Of a stretch of DNA of 64,000 bases, positions 27,547-37,199 are shown one piece after another. The DNA lies in the NCBI RefSeq assembly GCF_002240055.1, contig NZ_CP016753.1:1798001-1862000 (forward strand). Reading direction: 5' to 3'. Numbering within the stretch: the first letter of the stretch is position 1; every line of letters starts with the position of its first letter. The notes below the pieces were generated by a model. It had not been told where the DNA came from. It saw only the letters and a list, made by a program, of their open reading frames with translations, and did no database searches. A program made the position numbers and the translations under genes. This DNA is from Leptotrichia sp. oral taxon 498 (lineage in GTDB: Bacteria; Fusobacteriota; Fusobacteriia; Fusobacteriales; Leptotrichiaceae).

Positions 27547-28440
27547 ATGGGGGCAATTATGTACTATTTTGCAAATTTTTATGAATGTGAAGATAAAGAT
27601 TGTTCATCTAGATTATTAAAAAATTATCAATCATTATATAATTTTACAAAAGATATAGAAAGTTACTCTACGATTTTATCTTTCAAAAAAATTTTAGGAA
27701 AAAACAAATATAATGAATTAGAGAATTTTTTTATAAAAAATAATTCTTTATATGCAATCAATAAAAGAAAAATTGATAGCAATTACATAGAGAATGAATT
27801 TAAAAATCCTAAAATAATAGTCAATAAGAAAAAATATACAGTTTTACAACAAAAAAAGATAAATAATAGGTATATTTATATATTAAGTAATCTTTCAGAT
27901 GAAAATGTAAAATCATATTTATATTATAAAGGAAATAAAAATTATTTGATTGAACTTGAAACACATACAGTTGGTTATCCATATAGTATTTCTTTTTTAG
28001 ATATTAATAATGATAATCAAAAAGAAATTATTATTGAAAATTTAAATGAAGTATCAAATTTTAATAATCTATTTATTTTTAAAATTAATGAAAATGAGAT
28101 AAAAAAAGTATTTGATGCACAACAAAATATAAAATTAAAAAATTATTTTAATTATAATAACATGTTAACAAAACTGGATGTTAAAATAAATGATGATTTT
28201 AATTTAAAAAAACATATAAAATATGAACTTCCTAATATAATAGAAACCAAGATAATAGATTCAGATTTTCCTGAAATAATTTTTGGAATTATAAAAAATA
28301 AGATTATTTTTAGAATAAAAGGTTTCCAAAATTTTGAAATTATTTTCGATAAAAATTTTGATTACAAATTAAAAGCGACAAGTAAATTTTCAGTTAATTA
28401 TGGGATTGAAGATGGAATAATTGTAAATAATTTTTTATAA
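27547..28440 (+). CDS. Hypothetical protein, possible C-terminal half of a stop-split gene
   Basis: This 297-residue frame is in register with the preceding exported frame. If translated on its own, ATG 27559 (preceded by GGGGG at 27549-27553) is a better start than 27547. The central part SFLDINNDNQKEIII resembles a Ca-binding-like D.N.D...E loop as in VCBS/FG-GAP-type exported proteins. No signal peptide of its own is present, which supports the view that it belongs to the upstream signal sequence. Family unassigned. Confidence 0.5.
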   Translation: MGAIMYYFANFYECEDKDCSSRLLKNYQSLYNFTKDIESYSTILSFKKILGKNKYNELENFFIKNNSLYAINKRKIDSNYIENEFKNPKIIVNKKKYTVLQQKKINNRYIYILSNLSDENVKSYLYYKGNKNYLIELETHTVGYPYSISFLDINNDNQKEIIIENLNEVSNFNNLFIFKINENEIKKVFDAQQNIKLKNYFNYNNMLTKLDVKINDDFNLKKHIKYELPNIIETKIIDSDFPEIIFGIIKNKIIFRIKGFQNFEIIFDKNFDYKLKATSKFSVNYGIEDGIIVNNFL

Positions 28441-28479
28441 ATTTAAAAATTATAATTCTTTAATTTTTTGAAGAATTTT

Positions 28480-28515
28480 AAAATAATCGTTGTTGTAAAA
28501 AACAACGGTTATTTT
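28480..28515 (+). terminator. Possible terminator upstream of lepA
   Basis: AAAATAATCGTTGTT (28480-28494) pairs with AACAACGGTTATTTT (28501-28515) over 15 positions (one G-T) around a 6-base loop. The T-run after it is poor. Confidence 0.5.
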
Positions 28516-28571
28516 GTTCTTACATTAGTGAATTTTTGCAAAAGACGAATTGCAGATTTATAAATACACAG

Positions 28572-28600
28572 TTGTTTTTGAAAAGTAAGTATGATAAAAT
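28572..28600 (+). promoter_or_regulatory. Predicted promoter of lepA
   Basis: TTGTTT (28572-28577), a 17-base spacer and TAAAAT (28595-28600) lie 56 bases before ATG 28657, which has a GGAGGG ribosome site. Confidence 0.5.
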
Positions 28601-28656
28601 AATACGAAGAAGATAAAAAATACATTAGATAAAAGATTTAATTAATTGGAGGGAAA

Positions 28657-30453
28657 ATGTTAAATCAAAAAAACAAAAGAAATTTTTCTATAATCGCACA
28701 TATTGATCACGGTAAATCAACAATTGCTGACAGATTATTAGAATTTACTGGAACGGTAACAAAAAGAGAAATGGTTGACCAAGTGTTAGATAGCATGGAT
28801 TTAGAGCGTGAAAAAGGTATAACGATAAAGGCCCAAGCTGTTACACTTAATTATAAAGCTAAAAATGGTGAAATTTATGAATTAAATTTAATCGATACTC
28901 CTGGACATGTGGATTTTATTTACGAAGTTTCCCGTTCGCTTGCAGCTTGTGATGGAGCGCTTTTAGTAGTCGATGCGGCTCAAGGGATAGAAGCACAGAC
29001 TTTGGCAAATGTCTACTTAGCTTTAGAAAACGACTTGGAAATTCTTCCTGTAATCAATAAAATTGATTTGCCGTCAGCTGATCCTGACAAAGTAAAAATA
29101 GAAATTGAAGATGTTATAGGACTTCCAGCTGATGAAGCAGTTCTTGTTTCTGGAAAAACGGGAATCGGAATTGAAGATTTGTTAGAAGCAATAATTAAAT
29201 ATATTCCTGCGCCAAAAAGTGACGTAAATAAACCTTTAAAAGCGTTGATATTTGATTCTCACTATGATGATTTTAGGGGAGTTATTACATATATTAGAAT
29301 TGTTGACGGAAAAATTTCTAAAGGAGATAGAATTAAAATTATGTCAACTGATAAAGAGTTTGATGTCCTTGAAGTTGGAATTTTTTCACCAAAGATGAAA
29401 GAAACGAAAGAATTGACAGTCGGTTCAGTTGGATATATCATCACAGGAATAAAATCAATTAAAGATACACAAGTAGGAGATACGATTACTCACATTGATA
29501 ATCCTACAGATTCGGCCCTGGAAGGATATAGACCAGCATTAAGTATGGTTTTTGCTGGAATTTATCCGGTTTCTACTGATGACTATGAAGACTTGAGAGA
29601 AGCTCTTGAAAAATTACAGTTAAATGACGCTTCATTGTCTTATGCTCCTGAAACTTCTCTTGCGTTAGGATTTGGTTTCAGATGTGGATTTTTAGGTCTG
29701 CTTCATATGGAAATCGTTGTAGAAAGACTTCGTCGAGAATTTAACATCGACTTAATTTCCACAGCTCCGTCAGTTAAATATCATGTGACATTGGAACAAC
29801 AGCAAATGCAAGTTATAGATAATCCCGCTGAATTTCCTGAAGGGAAAAAATATATTGAAGAGCCTTATGTAAAAGGTACAATTATTGTTCCAAAAGATTA
29901 TGTTGGAAATGTGATGGAACTTTGTCAGGAAAAAAGAGGAACATTTATCAATATGAATTATCTTGATGAAACAAGAACTATGATTAGTTACGATTTACCA
30001 CTTGCAGAAATTGTAATTGATTTTTACGACAAGTTAAAATCTCGAACAAAAGGTTATGCTTCTTTTGAATATGAAATGATTGGCTACAAAGAATCAGATT
30101 TAGTAAAAGTTGATATTTTAGTCAGCGGAAATCCTGTGGATGCTTTTTCATTTATCGCACATAAGGATAATGCTTACTATAGAGGACGTGCGATAGTTGA
30201 AAAATTAAAAGATGTAATTCCAAGACAGCAATTTGAAATACCACTTCAAGCAGCACTTGGAACAAAAATAATCGCAAGAGAAACAATAAAGGCGCTTCGT
30301 AAAAATGTCCTTGCAAAATGTTACGGTGGAGATATTACCCGTAAGAAAAAATTATTAGAAAAACAAAAAGAAGGAAAAAAACGGATGAAAGCGATTGGAA
30401 ATGTTGAAATTCCACAAGAAGCATTTTTATCAGTTTTAAAATTAAATGACTAA
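28657..30453 (+). CDS. lepA: Elongation factor 4 (LepA), ribosome back-translocase
   Basis: This 598-residue translational GTPase has G1 [10 protein letters not shown]2/G3 DTPGHVDF, G4 NKIDLP, and the LepA-specific C-terminal domain (RRFNI-like RRREFNID, then [19 protein letters not shown]). The length is typical. LepA acts on ribosomes, notably under ionic stress and in 30S maturation. An exonuclease gene follows after 63 bases. Confidence 0.98.
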   Translation: MLNQKNKRNFSIIAHIDHGKSTIADRLLEFTGTVTKREMVDQVLDSMDLEREKGITIKAQAVTLNYKAKNGEIYELNLIDTPGHVDFIYEVSRSLAACDGALLVVDAAQGIEAQTLANVYLALENDLEILPVINKIDLPSADPDKVKIEIEDVIGLPADEAVLVSGKTGIGIEDLLEAIIKYIPAPKSDVNKPLKALIFDSHYDDFRGVITYIRIVDGKISKGDRIKIMSTDKEFDVLEVGIFSPKMKETKELTVGSVGYIITGIKSIKDTQVGDTITHIDNPTDSALEGYRPALSMVFAGIYPVSTDDYEDLREALEKLQLNDASLSYAPETSLALGFGFRCGFLGLLHMEIVVERLRREFNIDLISTAPSVKYHVTLEQQQMQVIDNPAEFPEGKKYIEEPYVKGTIIVPKDYVGNVMELCQEKRGTFINMNYLDETRTMISYDLPLAEIVIDFYDKLKSRTKGYASFEYEMIGYKESDLVKVDILVSGNPVDAFSFIAHKDNAYYRGRAIVEKLKDVIPRQQFEIPLQAALGTKIIARETIKALRKNVLAKCYGGDITRKKKLLEKQKEGKKRMKAIGNVEIPQEAFLSVLKLND

Positions 30454-30516
30454 TTTTTGAATAAATATTTGAATAAGATAAGATAAAATAGAAGAAAAAA
30501 GAGAAAGAGAAAAAAA

Positions 30517-31134
30517 GTGAATAAAGATAAAGATTTAAATAAAAATATTATATTTTTTGATGTAGAGACAAATGGATTTCAGGGAAGTTCTGTTTTATCT
30601 ATGTCAGCAATAAAAGTAAATTATAATTTTGGAAAAAGTGAATGGTTAAAAGTTTCAGAATTTAACCGCTTTTATTTTAGAGAAGAAGATGAAGAAATGA
30701 ATGAAGGGGCAATTAATGTAAATGGACTAACTGACGAAGTAATTGCACTTGAACGAAAAAAACTTAAAGATAAAATAGGAGATTATCCTTTGACTTTTAA
30801 AAAAGATATGGACAATTTTTTTCTGTTTTGCCAGGATACTGACCATTTTGTAGCTCATAATATAAAGTTTGACAGAAGTTTTGTGGATTTTTCACTAAAA
30901 AATCAGTTTGATACAATGAAAGAAAATATTGATATTTTAAAAATTGAAAATAATTGTGGAAATTACAAATGGCCAAAACTTATTGAATGTGCTAAATATT
31001 ATAAAGTTCCATTTGAAGAAAATCAGTTTCACGGAAGTTACTACGACGTTTTAATAATGTTTAGAATTTTTTATAAAATGACTAAAAATGAAATTTCTAA
31101 AAACCGAATATTTGATTTTTTGGAAAAAGAATGA
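30517..31134 (+). CDS. DnaQ-like DEDDh 3'-5' exonuclease
   Basis: This 205-residue protein has Exo I FFDVETNG (Asp and Glu ligands), the Exo II region FVAHNIKFDRSFVDF and Exo III HGSYYDVLIMFRIF, in which H and D give the DEDDh signature. It is a stand-alone exonuclease of the DNA polymerase III epsilon type, without helicase or BRCT domains. The start is GTG 30517 with a purine-rich AAAGAGAAAGAG ahead. It sits 28 bases before a PLD-helicase gene and is probably in the same operon, which hints at a joint role in nucleic-acid repair or defence. Confidence 0.8.
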   Translation: MNKDKDLNKNIIFFDVETNGFQGSSVLSMSAIKVNYNFGKSEWLKVSEFNRFYFREEDEEMNEGAINVNGLTDEVIALERKKLKDKIGDYPLTFKKDMDNFFLFCQDTDHFVAHNIKFDRSFVDFSLKNQFDTMKENIDILKIENNCGNYKWPKLIECAKYYKVPFEENQFHGSYYDVLIMFRIFYKMTKNEISKNRIFDFLEKE

Positions 31135-31162
31135 TTAATATAAATAGGGGATTCGTTTTAAA

Positions 31163-34100
31163 ATGAGTATACTTTTGCAAAAAGATGATCTGAATTTAAA
31201 AAATGAAAGTCAAAAAATTGTAGAAATTAAAGATTATGAAGAAAAATTAAAATTTGAGTTAATTGAGTATTTCTCAAAAGAAATTTCTTTTTTAATAAAA
31301 GATGGCAGCTATCAAGATGCTATAGATTTTGTTCAAAATAGACTAAATACTCGTTTTGAAATTCCGTTAAAACAAAAAGAAAAAGATATAACAGGAAATT
31401 TAAACGAGCTTATTTTAAATGAAAAAACAAAATTTAAAAATTTTTTTATATATTTAAAAAATGAATTATTAAATTGCAAAAAGTTTTATTTTATCGTGAG
31501 TTTTATAAGATATTCAGGACTTCAAATACTTTTGAGCACATTGGACGAACTTGAAAAAAAAGGAATCAAAGGTGAAATTATAACTTCTGTTTATTTAAAT
31601 ATAACAGATTCAAAATCATTAAAAAAACTTCTCAGTTATAAAAATATAAAAGTAAAAATTTATAATAATTCAAGCGAGAGTTTTCATACAAAAGCGTATT
31701 TATTTAAAAAAAATAAATATCATACTTGCATAATAGGTTCTTCAAATATAAGCCAAAGCGCTTTGTATTCTGCAGAAGAATGGAATGTTAAACTTACAGA
31801 AAGTAATTTTTTTGAAATTTATAAAAAATCAATTTCACAATTTAAAAATCTTTGGAATAGCGACAAAGCCATTGAACTCAGTGAAGATTTTATTTTTGAG
31901 TATGAAAATTATAAAAATAATTTGAAACTTCAAAAAACTTTTGATTATATAAAAATAAAAAATAATAAAAATCATTTTGAACCGAATAGTATGCAAAAAG
32001 AAATTTTGGAAAAGCTAAAAAATACTAGAAAATCAGGGAATAAAAAAGGACTTGTGGTTGCTGCGACTGGAACTGGGAAAACGTATCTTGCAGCGATGGA
32101 TATAAAAATTTTTTTTGAAAAGAAGGAAAAGAAGTTTTTGTTTTTAGCACATAGAGAAGAACTTTTGGAAAATGCGATTTTAGTTTGTAAAAAGATTATG
32201 AAAATTGGAGAAAATAAGATTGGAAGAATTTTTGGAGGGAGAAAAGAAACTGAGAAAAAAATTATTTTTGCAACTGTGCAATCACTTCAAAATAATTATC
32301 TTGAATTTTCTAAAGATTATTTTGACTATATTGTAATTGATGAATTTCATCACTCAAGTGCCAAAAGTTACACCAAAATTCTAAACTATTTTAATCCAAA
32401 ATTTCTTCTGGGCCTTACTGCAACACCTGAAAGAATGGACGGAAAAGATATTTTAGAACTTTGTGATTATAATTTAGTTGGCGAAATGGGTTTGAAACGA
32501 GCAATGGAACAGGATTTGATTGCACCTTTTCACTATTTTGGAATAAATGACGAAACATTTGATTATGAGAAAATTCCTTATAAAAACGGAAAATATCAGA
32601 AAGATATTTTAGTTAAAAATCTGTCAAATAATAAAAGAGTCGATTATATAATTGAGAGCATTAAAAAAATCGGATTTGATGGCGAAAAGATGAGCTGTAT
32701 TGCTTTTTGTGAAAATATCAATCATGCTAGTTTTATGAATGAAAATTTTAATAAAAACGGATATATCTCGAAAGTATTGACTTCAAAAACTTCAAAATTT
32801 GAAAGAGAAAAGATTTTAGAAGATTTTAAAAATAAAAAATCTGAAATTTTGTGTGTTGTAGATATTTTAAACGAAGGAATTGATATTCCAAATATAAATT
32901 TGCTTTTATTTTTAAGACCAACTTTTTCTTCCACAATTTTTACGCAACAAATTGGACGAGGACTTAGAAAATGTGAAAATAAAGATTTTGTGACAATTAT
33001 AGATTTTATTGGAAATCACAAAAAAGACTATATCATTGCAAAATTTTTTTACGAAGAAATGTTAAACAATAAAAATATTTTGTACAGCAAAAAAGAGAAA
33101 TTGATAAAAGAAATAAAAACTAATTTTGAAAATATACCAATGGCATCATATGTCGAACTGGATAGAATTTGTCAAGAACGAATAATTAATAAAATAGAAA
33201 AAATCAATTTTAATTCCAAAATAATGTTAAAGGAAGCATATGACAGCTTTAAAAATGAAATTGGAAAAAATGATGATGAAATTTTAGAAATTTTAGATTT
33301 TGATAGAAATATTGAATTATTTATCGAGTTAAGTTCAAAATACGGTTCTTTTTACATAGCACAAAAAAACTTAGAAAGTAATTCAATTGATGAATTAAAT
33401 TTTTCAAATATCGAATTTTTATCATATTTAGAAAAAAAATTAACTTTAGTTGAGCCGTTTACTTATTTAATTATGGATTTATTTTTAGATAAAGATAAAA
33501 AAATTAAAAATATTACGGAAAACGATATTTTGAAAAAATATAAAAATTATTTTAATATTTTGGAATTTAAAAATACTTATTTAATAAAGCGAATTTTAAA
33601 AGAATTACTAGAAGATGAAATTTTGGATTTTGAATCAAATTCTGAATTTAAAAATAATAAAAACTATAAAATTTCTAAAAAATATAAAAATAATTTTTTT
33701 AAAGATAAAAATTTTTTGAAAAGATTAAAACAGCTCATAATTTTAGGTTTGTCGGAATTTAAAAATAATGATATTAGTCAATTTAATGAAAATATATTAA
33801 TAAATTACAAGGAATATAAACGAATTGAGTTACAGATTTTGTTGGACTCAAAAGTTCCAAAAGGAAGCTGGAGAGCTGGATATGCAAATACTGAAAAAGA
33901 TATTTGCCTTTTTGTAACTTACGACAAATCTCATATTTTACAAGAAAATTTAAAATATGATAATTCGCTGCATTCAGATGACATAATTCAATGGATAAGC
34001 CAACCCAAAACTTACCACACCTCAAGTGTCGGCCAAATGTTTATAAAACACAGGGAAAAAGGTATAAAAGTTCATATTTTTGTAAGAAAATTTGCATTTT

Positions 34101-34240
34101 TGGACAATAAAAAGACAAACCCATTTATTTATCTAGGAAACGCGAATTATTACAAAAGTTATGGCGACAAGCCAATGACAATACTTTGGAAACTAAAAAA
34201 TAAAATTCCTTTTGAAATAATTAAAGATGTGGTCATATAA
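31163..34240 (+). CDS. PLD-domain SF2 helicase with C-terminal DUF3427
   Basis: This 1025-residue protein carries, in order: a phospholipase-D-type nuclease domain (HTKAYLF at about 175-181 and IGSSNISQSAL at about 191-201, the HxK...N pattern), a superfamily 2 helicase core (AATGTGKTYLAA near 300, VIDEFHHSSA as DEAH-like box, LGLTATPERMDG, and TQQIGRGLRK as motif VI), and a C-terminal DUF3427-type domain with WRAGYANTEKD and HSDDIIQWISQ. Such proteins are widespread but poorly studied; repair and anti-phage roles have both been considered. It ends at a perfect bidirectional hairpin. Confidence 0.85.
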   Translation: MSILLQKDDLNLKNESQKIVEIKDYEEKLKFELIEYFSKEISFLIKDGSYQDAIDFVQNRLNTRFEIPLKQKEKDITGNLNELILNEKTKFKNFFIYLKNELLNCKKFYFIVSFIRYSGLQILLSTLDELEKKGIKGEIITSVYLNITDSKSLKKLLSYKNIKVKIYNNSSESFHTKAYLFKKNKYHTCIIGSSNISQSALYSAEEWNVKLTESNFFEIYKKSISQFKNLWNSDKAIELSEDFIFEYENYKNNLKLQKTFDYIKIKNNKNHFEPNSMQKEILEKLKNTRKSGNKKGLVVAATGTGKTYLAAMDIKIFFEKKEKKFLFLAHREELLENAILVCKKIMKIGENKIGRIFGGRKETEKKIIFATVQSLQNNYLEFSKDYFDYIVIDEFHHSSAKSYTKILNYFNPKFLLGLTATPERMDGKDILELCDYNLVGEMGLKRAMEQDLIAPFHYFGINDETFDYEKIPYKNGKYQKDILVKNLSNNKRVDYIIESIKKIGFDGEKMSCIAFCENINHASFMNENFNKNGYISKVLTSKTSKFEREKILEDFKNKKSEILCVVDILNEGIDIPNINLLLFLRPTFSSTIFTQQIGRGLRKCENKDFVTIIDFIGNHKKDYIIAKFFYEEMLNNKNILYSKKEKLIKEIKTNFENIPMASYVELDRICQERIINKIEKINFNSKIMLKEAYDSFKNEIGKNDDEILEILDFDRNIELFIELSSKYGSFYIAQKNLESNSIDELNFSNIEFLSYLEKKLTLVEPFTYLIMDLFLDKDKKIKNITENDILKKYKNYFNILEFKNTYLIKRILKELLEDEILDFESNSEFKNNKNYKISKKYKNNFFKDKNFLKRLKQLIILGLSEFKNNDISQFNENILINYKEYKRIELQILLDSKVPKGSWRAGYANTEKDICLFVTYDKSHILQENLKYDNSLHSDDIIQWISQPKTYHTSSVGQMFIKHREKGIKVHIFVRKFAFLDNKKTNPFIYLGNANYYKSYGDKPMTILWKLKNKIPFEIIKDVVI

Positions 34241-34251
34241 AAATTATAAAT

Positions 34252-34303
34252 AAAAATAAAATTGAAATATTTAAACTTTATTAAATATTTCAATTTTATT
34301 TTT
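34252..34303. terminator. Bidirectional terminator between convergent genes
   Basis: A perfect 23-base stem (34252-34274 with 34281-34303) around a 6-base loop has an A-run on its left and a T-run on its right, so it can stop both the helicase transcript and the minus-strand passenger-protein transcript. Confidence 0.85.
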
Positions 34304-34345
34304 TTATTTTGCTTTATTTTTTATATTTTTTAAAATTTTGTTGTA

Positions 34346-35391
34346 CTAATTTTTTACAAGAGTTGCATTAATTACAGCATACAAATTTTTTGCATCTTTT
34401 TCAAATTTTACACTGTATTTATAACCTTTTTCAGTTTTTTCTATGTTTTCAGGCAGTTTACTCAATTCAAGTCCATTTTCTGCATTAATTAGAGCAATTT
34501 TTAAATTTCGTATATTTTTTGAAGGTTTATTTTGAAAAATTACATTTATATCAAGATTAATCGCTTTATTTTTTTCAGCCAGTATTTTTTCTTTTTCAGT
34601 TTCAGATATATCTGTAATTTTTGAAGAAATTTTTACAACTTCAGGCTTTTCTGGAGCTGCTCCTTCGCTGTTTGTAAGTATCAATATTTTGTCATTTTGT
34701 CTATTTGCATTAGATATTTCAAATACAATTTTTTCAAAATTTTTAACATCTTTCACTTTCACATTTTTTGCCTTTAAATCCAGTGTGTTTCCAGTTATCA
34801 CATCAATAGGTGCAGGTTTATTATCCTTCACATTTATATTACGGCTTCCTCTTCCTCCAAACAGTATACTTTCTTTTCCAAACAGTACAGAATTTCCTTC
34901 TATTACAATTTTATTGTTTATAACAGAACCTCTATGGCTATAACCACCATAAACATTACCACCAATTTTTGAGTTACCTTTTATTATTATTTCATTGTCA
35001 CTAACTACTGAATTTTGTCCAGCACCACCATAAACACTTCCGCCTCTTACTGTTTTTACTCCATCTCTTTCCCAAAACCCATTTGTTGCAAGAACTCCAC
35101 CATTAATAATTACCTTATTATTTTTTATTTCAGGAAATTTGTTGTTGTTGTCTTCCACTGCTCCAAAAACACGTTCAAGAGGCTTTCCACCTGAATTAAT
35201 ATAAACAGTGTTTCCTTTAGCACTTGAAGAAATACCAAATGAATTTTCCAGTTTTTCAAATCCTAACGCTTGAGCAGCTTTATTATCTTTTGGATACGTC
35301 ACTATTTCCTTTGCAAGAAGACTCGTATACTCAGCATTGCAATCCCCGCTAAAACAATTAATCCTTTTTTTAACTGACTTCTCATTTTCAT
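34346..35391 (-). pseudogene. Autotransporter-passenger-like exported protein with a frameshift in its signal peptide
   Basis: Reading from ATG at 35391 (strong GGAGG at 35396-35401), the frame gives a signal peptide, MKMRSQLKKGLIVLAGIAML, then runs to a stop after RVFLQRK. Near 35322-35330 a shift into the other frame gives SLLAKEIVTYPKDN and 318 more residues. The mature part is beta-helix-like, with repeated VIINGG, SVYGGAGQN and NVYGGYSHRG units, then a Lys-rich domain, but no outer-membrane barrel. It resembles the passenger of a Leptotrichia-type autotransporter, truncated or secreted alone. A one-base sequencing error cannot be excluded. Confidence 0.6.
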
Positions 35392-35615
35392 AATATCCTC
35401 CTAAAAAAGTATTTTTCCCAAATTAAATTTTAAACACAAAAAATTTAATCTTAGATAAGTTTAGATATATTTTACTCCTAATTAGTTTGAATGTCAATTA
35501 TTAAGTTAATAAAAATATATTATAATTTATTTTTTTATAAAAAATTATTCTTTTTATTACAAAAAAAATATGATATAATAAAATTGAAAAATATTAAAAT
35601 AAGGAGAATCTTAAA

Positions 35616-36701
35616 ATGCCAGTTTATTACAATGCGGATAAAAAGACTTGGTATACTACGTTTTATGCCAAAGATTATAAAGGTATAAACAAAAAATATA
35701 AAAAAACTGGATTTAAAAAGAAAAAAGATGCACAGCAATATGAATATGAATTTAAGTTAAAAATTTCAAAGTCAATGAATATGACTCTTAATTCTTTATA
35801 CGAAATATATTTTGATGACTATAAAAAAAGATATAAGCCAACTACGGTAAATACAACACAGACTCTTTTTAATACGCATATTTTGCCTTTTTTTGGAGAA
35901 ATGGAACTTTGCAAAGTTACTCCTTTTGTAATTCGGGAATGGCAAAACGAAATACTTGAAAAAACAAATAACAATAAAAAACTTAGTGAAAACACAAAAT
36001 CAAGTTTATTTTCTGCACTAAAAAGTTTATTTAGCTGGGCTGTGAAATATCAGGGACTAAATGAAAATCCATGCAAAAATTTAGGTTCATTCGGAGCAAA
36101 AAAAAATCAAAATGAAATGAATATTTGGTCATTTGAAGAATTTGATACATTTATAAACAAATTAAGTGAATTCGGTAAAAAATATTTTGCGGAAGCGATG
36201 GCTTTTAAAACATTATTTTGGACTGGAATGAGAGTTGGCGAACTTATGGCTTTAACATTTGGAGATATAGATTTTGAAAGTAAGACAATAAATATCAATA
36301 AGACGTTTTCAAAGGTTAAAGGAAAAGTTTATATTACTTCTCCAAAAACTTTAGGTTCAAAGAGAAAAATTTTAATTCCGGAAATTTTATTAAATGATTT
36401 AAAATACTATTTTGAGAATTTTGATATTGTATCTACAAAACGAATTTTTGAAATAAAAACTGCAAGACTCCGATATGTTTTGACAAAGTTTACAAATGTG
36501 ATAGGCTTAAAAAGAATAAGGATTCATGACTTTAGACATTCCCACGCTTCATATTTACTTTTTTTAAAAGCTGACATTACAGCCATAAGCAAACGATTGG
36601 GTCACGATAATTTGCAAACTACGATAAACACATATTCGCATCTGTATAAAGATGCAAATGCTCAATTAATTGATAAAATAAACAATATAAAAATAAAATA
36701 A
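35616..36701 (+). CDS. Phage-type tyrosine recombinase/integrase
   Basis: This 361-residue integrase has an N-terminal arm-binding region (WYTTFYAKD, TGFKKKKDA), a core-binding domain around 60-150, and an intact catalytic set: Arg in GMRVGELMAL, a Lys in the beta-hairpin, HDFRHSHAS, GHDN and the nucleophile Tyr in TINTYSHLY near the C-terminus. It is ICE/prophage type, yet no excisionase, repressor or structural gene follows; it may be all that is left of an element, or a recombinase in its own right. AAGGAG is present at 35602-35607. A hairpin terminator follows. Confidence 0.9.
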   Translation: MPVYYNADKKTWYTTFYAKDYKGINKKYKKTGFKKKKDAQQYEYEFKLKISKSMNMTLNSLYEIYFDDYKKRYKPTTVNTTQTLFNTHILPFFGEMELCKVTPFVIREWQNEILEKTNNNKKLSENTKSSLFSALKSLFSWAVKYQGLNENPCKNLGSFGAKKNQNEMNIWSFEEFDTFINKLSEFGKKYFAEAMAFKTLFWTGMRVGELMALTFGDIDFESKTININKTFSKVKGKVYITSPKTLGSKRKILIPEILLNDLKYYFENFDIVSTKRIFEIKTARLRYVLTKFTNVIGLKRIRIHDFRHSHASYLLFLKADITAISKRLGHDNLQTTINTYSHLYKDANAQLIDKINNIKIK

Positions 36702-36821
36702 TTAAAAAAATAGAACTTTTATAGAACTCTGTAAAATTTTGAAACGAAACTTAGTTATCATTTTTAAGAGTTTAATTAGATTTTTTTGATTTATCTTTAC
36801 AATAAATAGAATTTAGTTTTG

Positions 36822-36865
36822 AAAAATTAGTGGCTGTATTTGAAGATATAACACTAATTTTTTTT
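36822..36865 (+). terminator. Terminator after the integrase gene
   Basis: AAAAATTAGTG (36822-36832) pairs with CACTAATTTTT (from 36852), followed by a T-run; the loop is about 19 bases. Confidence 0.6.
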
Positions 36866-37071
36866 ACATTGTTTTAAATTTTTTTGACCTTCATATATCA
36901 ATTTTAAGAGCGAATTTTCAACTTATTCGATATTTTATTCTAAATTTTTATTTTTCTTCTTAAAACGGCTTTATTTTGAAAATTTAGAATTTTTGATATT
37001 TTTTTATAATAATTTTGTTTTTTTTATTATAAAAACTGAAAAAAATTCAAAAAATTAAATTTTATACGATA

Positions 37072-37099
37072 TTGACTTTTCTTAAAAATGTGCGATAAT
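37072..37099 (+). promoter_or_regulatory. Predicted promoter of pckA
   Basis: TTGACT (37072-37077), a 16-base spacer and GATAAT (37094-37099), with TG three bases ahead of the -10, give a credible promoter. The leader to ATG 37200 is about 95 bases, long enough for regulation, but no riboswitch fold is recognised. Confidence 0.6.
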
Positions 37100-37199
37100 A
37101 TTATTGTTAGGAAAAATTAAGATGGATATATAAAATTATTAAATTATGATTATCTAATAGTTTTTTCAAAATGGAAAGAAAGTTTATGGAGGAAGTATT

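Larger units (their letters stand above)
36702..37199. other. Gene-free stretch between the integrase and pckA
   Basis: About 500 bases without a credible frame. It holds the integrase terminator (36822-36865) and the pckA promoter (37072-37099). A short direct repeat (ATAGAACT at about 36711 and 36721) just after the integrase might belong to an attachment site, but no second att copy was found. The remainder is plain AT-rich sequence. Confidence 0.4.

Noticed and set aside
34689-34943. ORF on the + strand opposite the passenger protein
   Set aside because: It is the antisense of a clear coding region with low-complexity hydrophobic translation and no ribosome site.
36702-36730. attL/attR pair of an integrated element
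   Set aside because: A short ATAGAACT direct repeat is present but too short and has no distant partner in the window.
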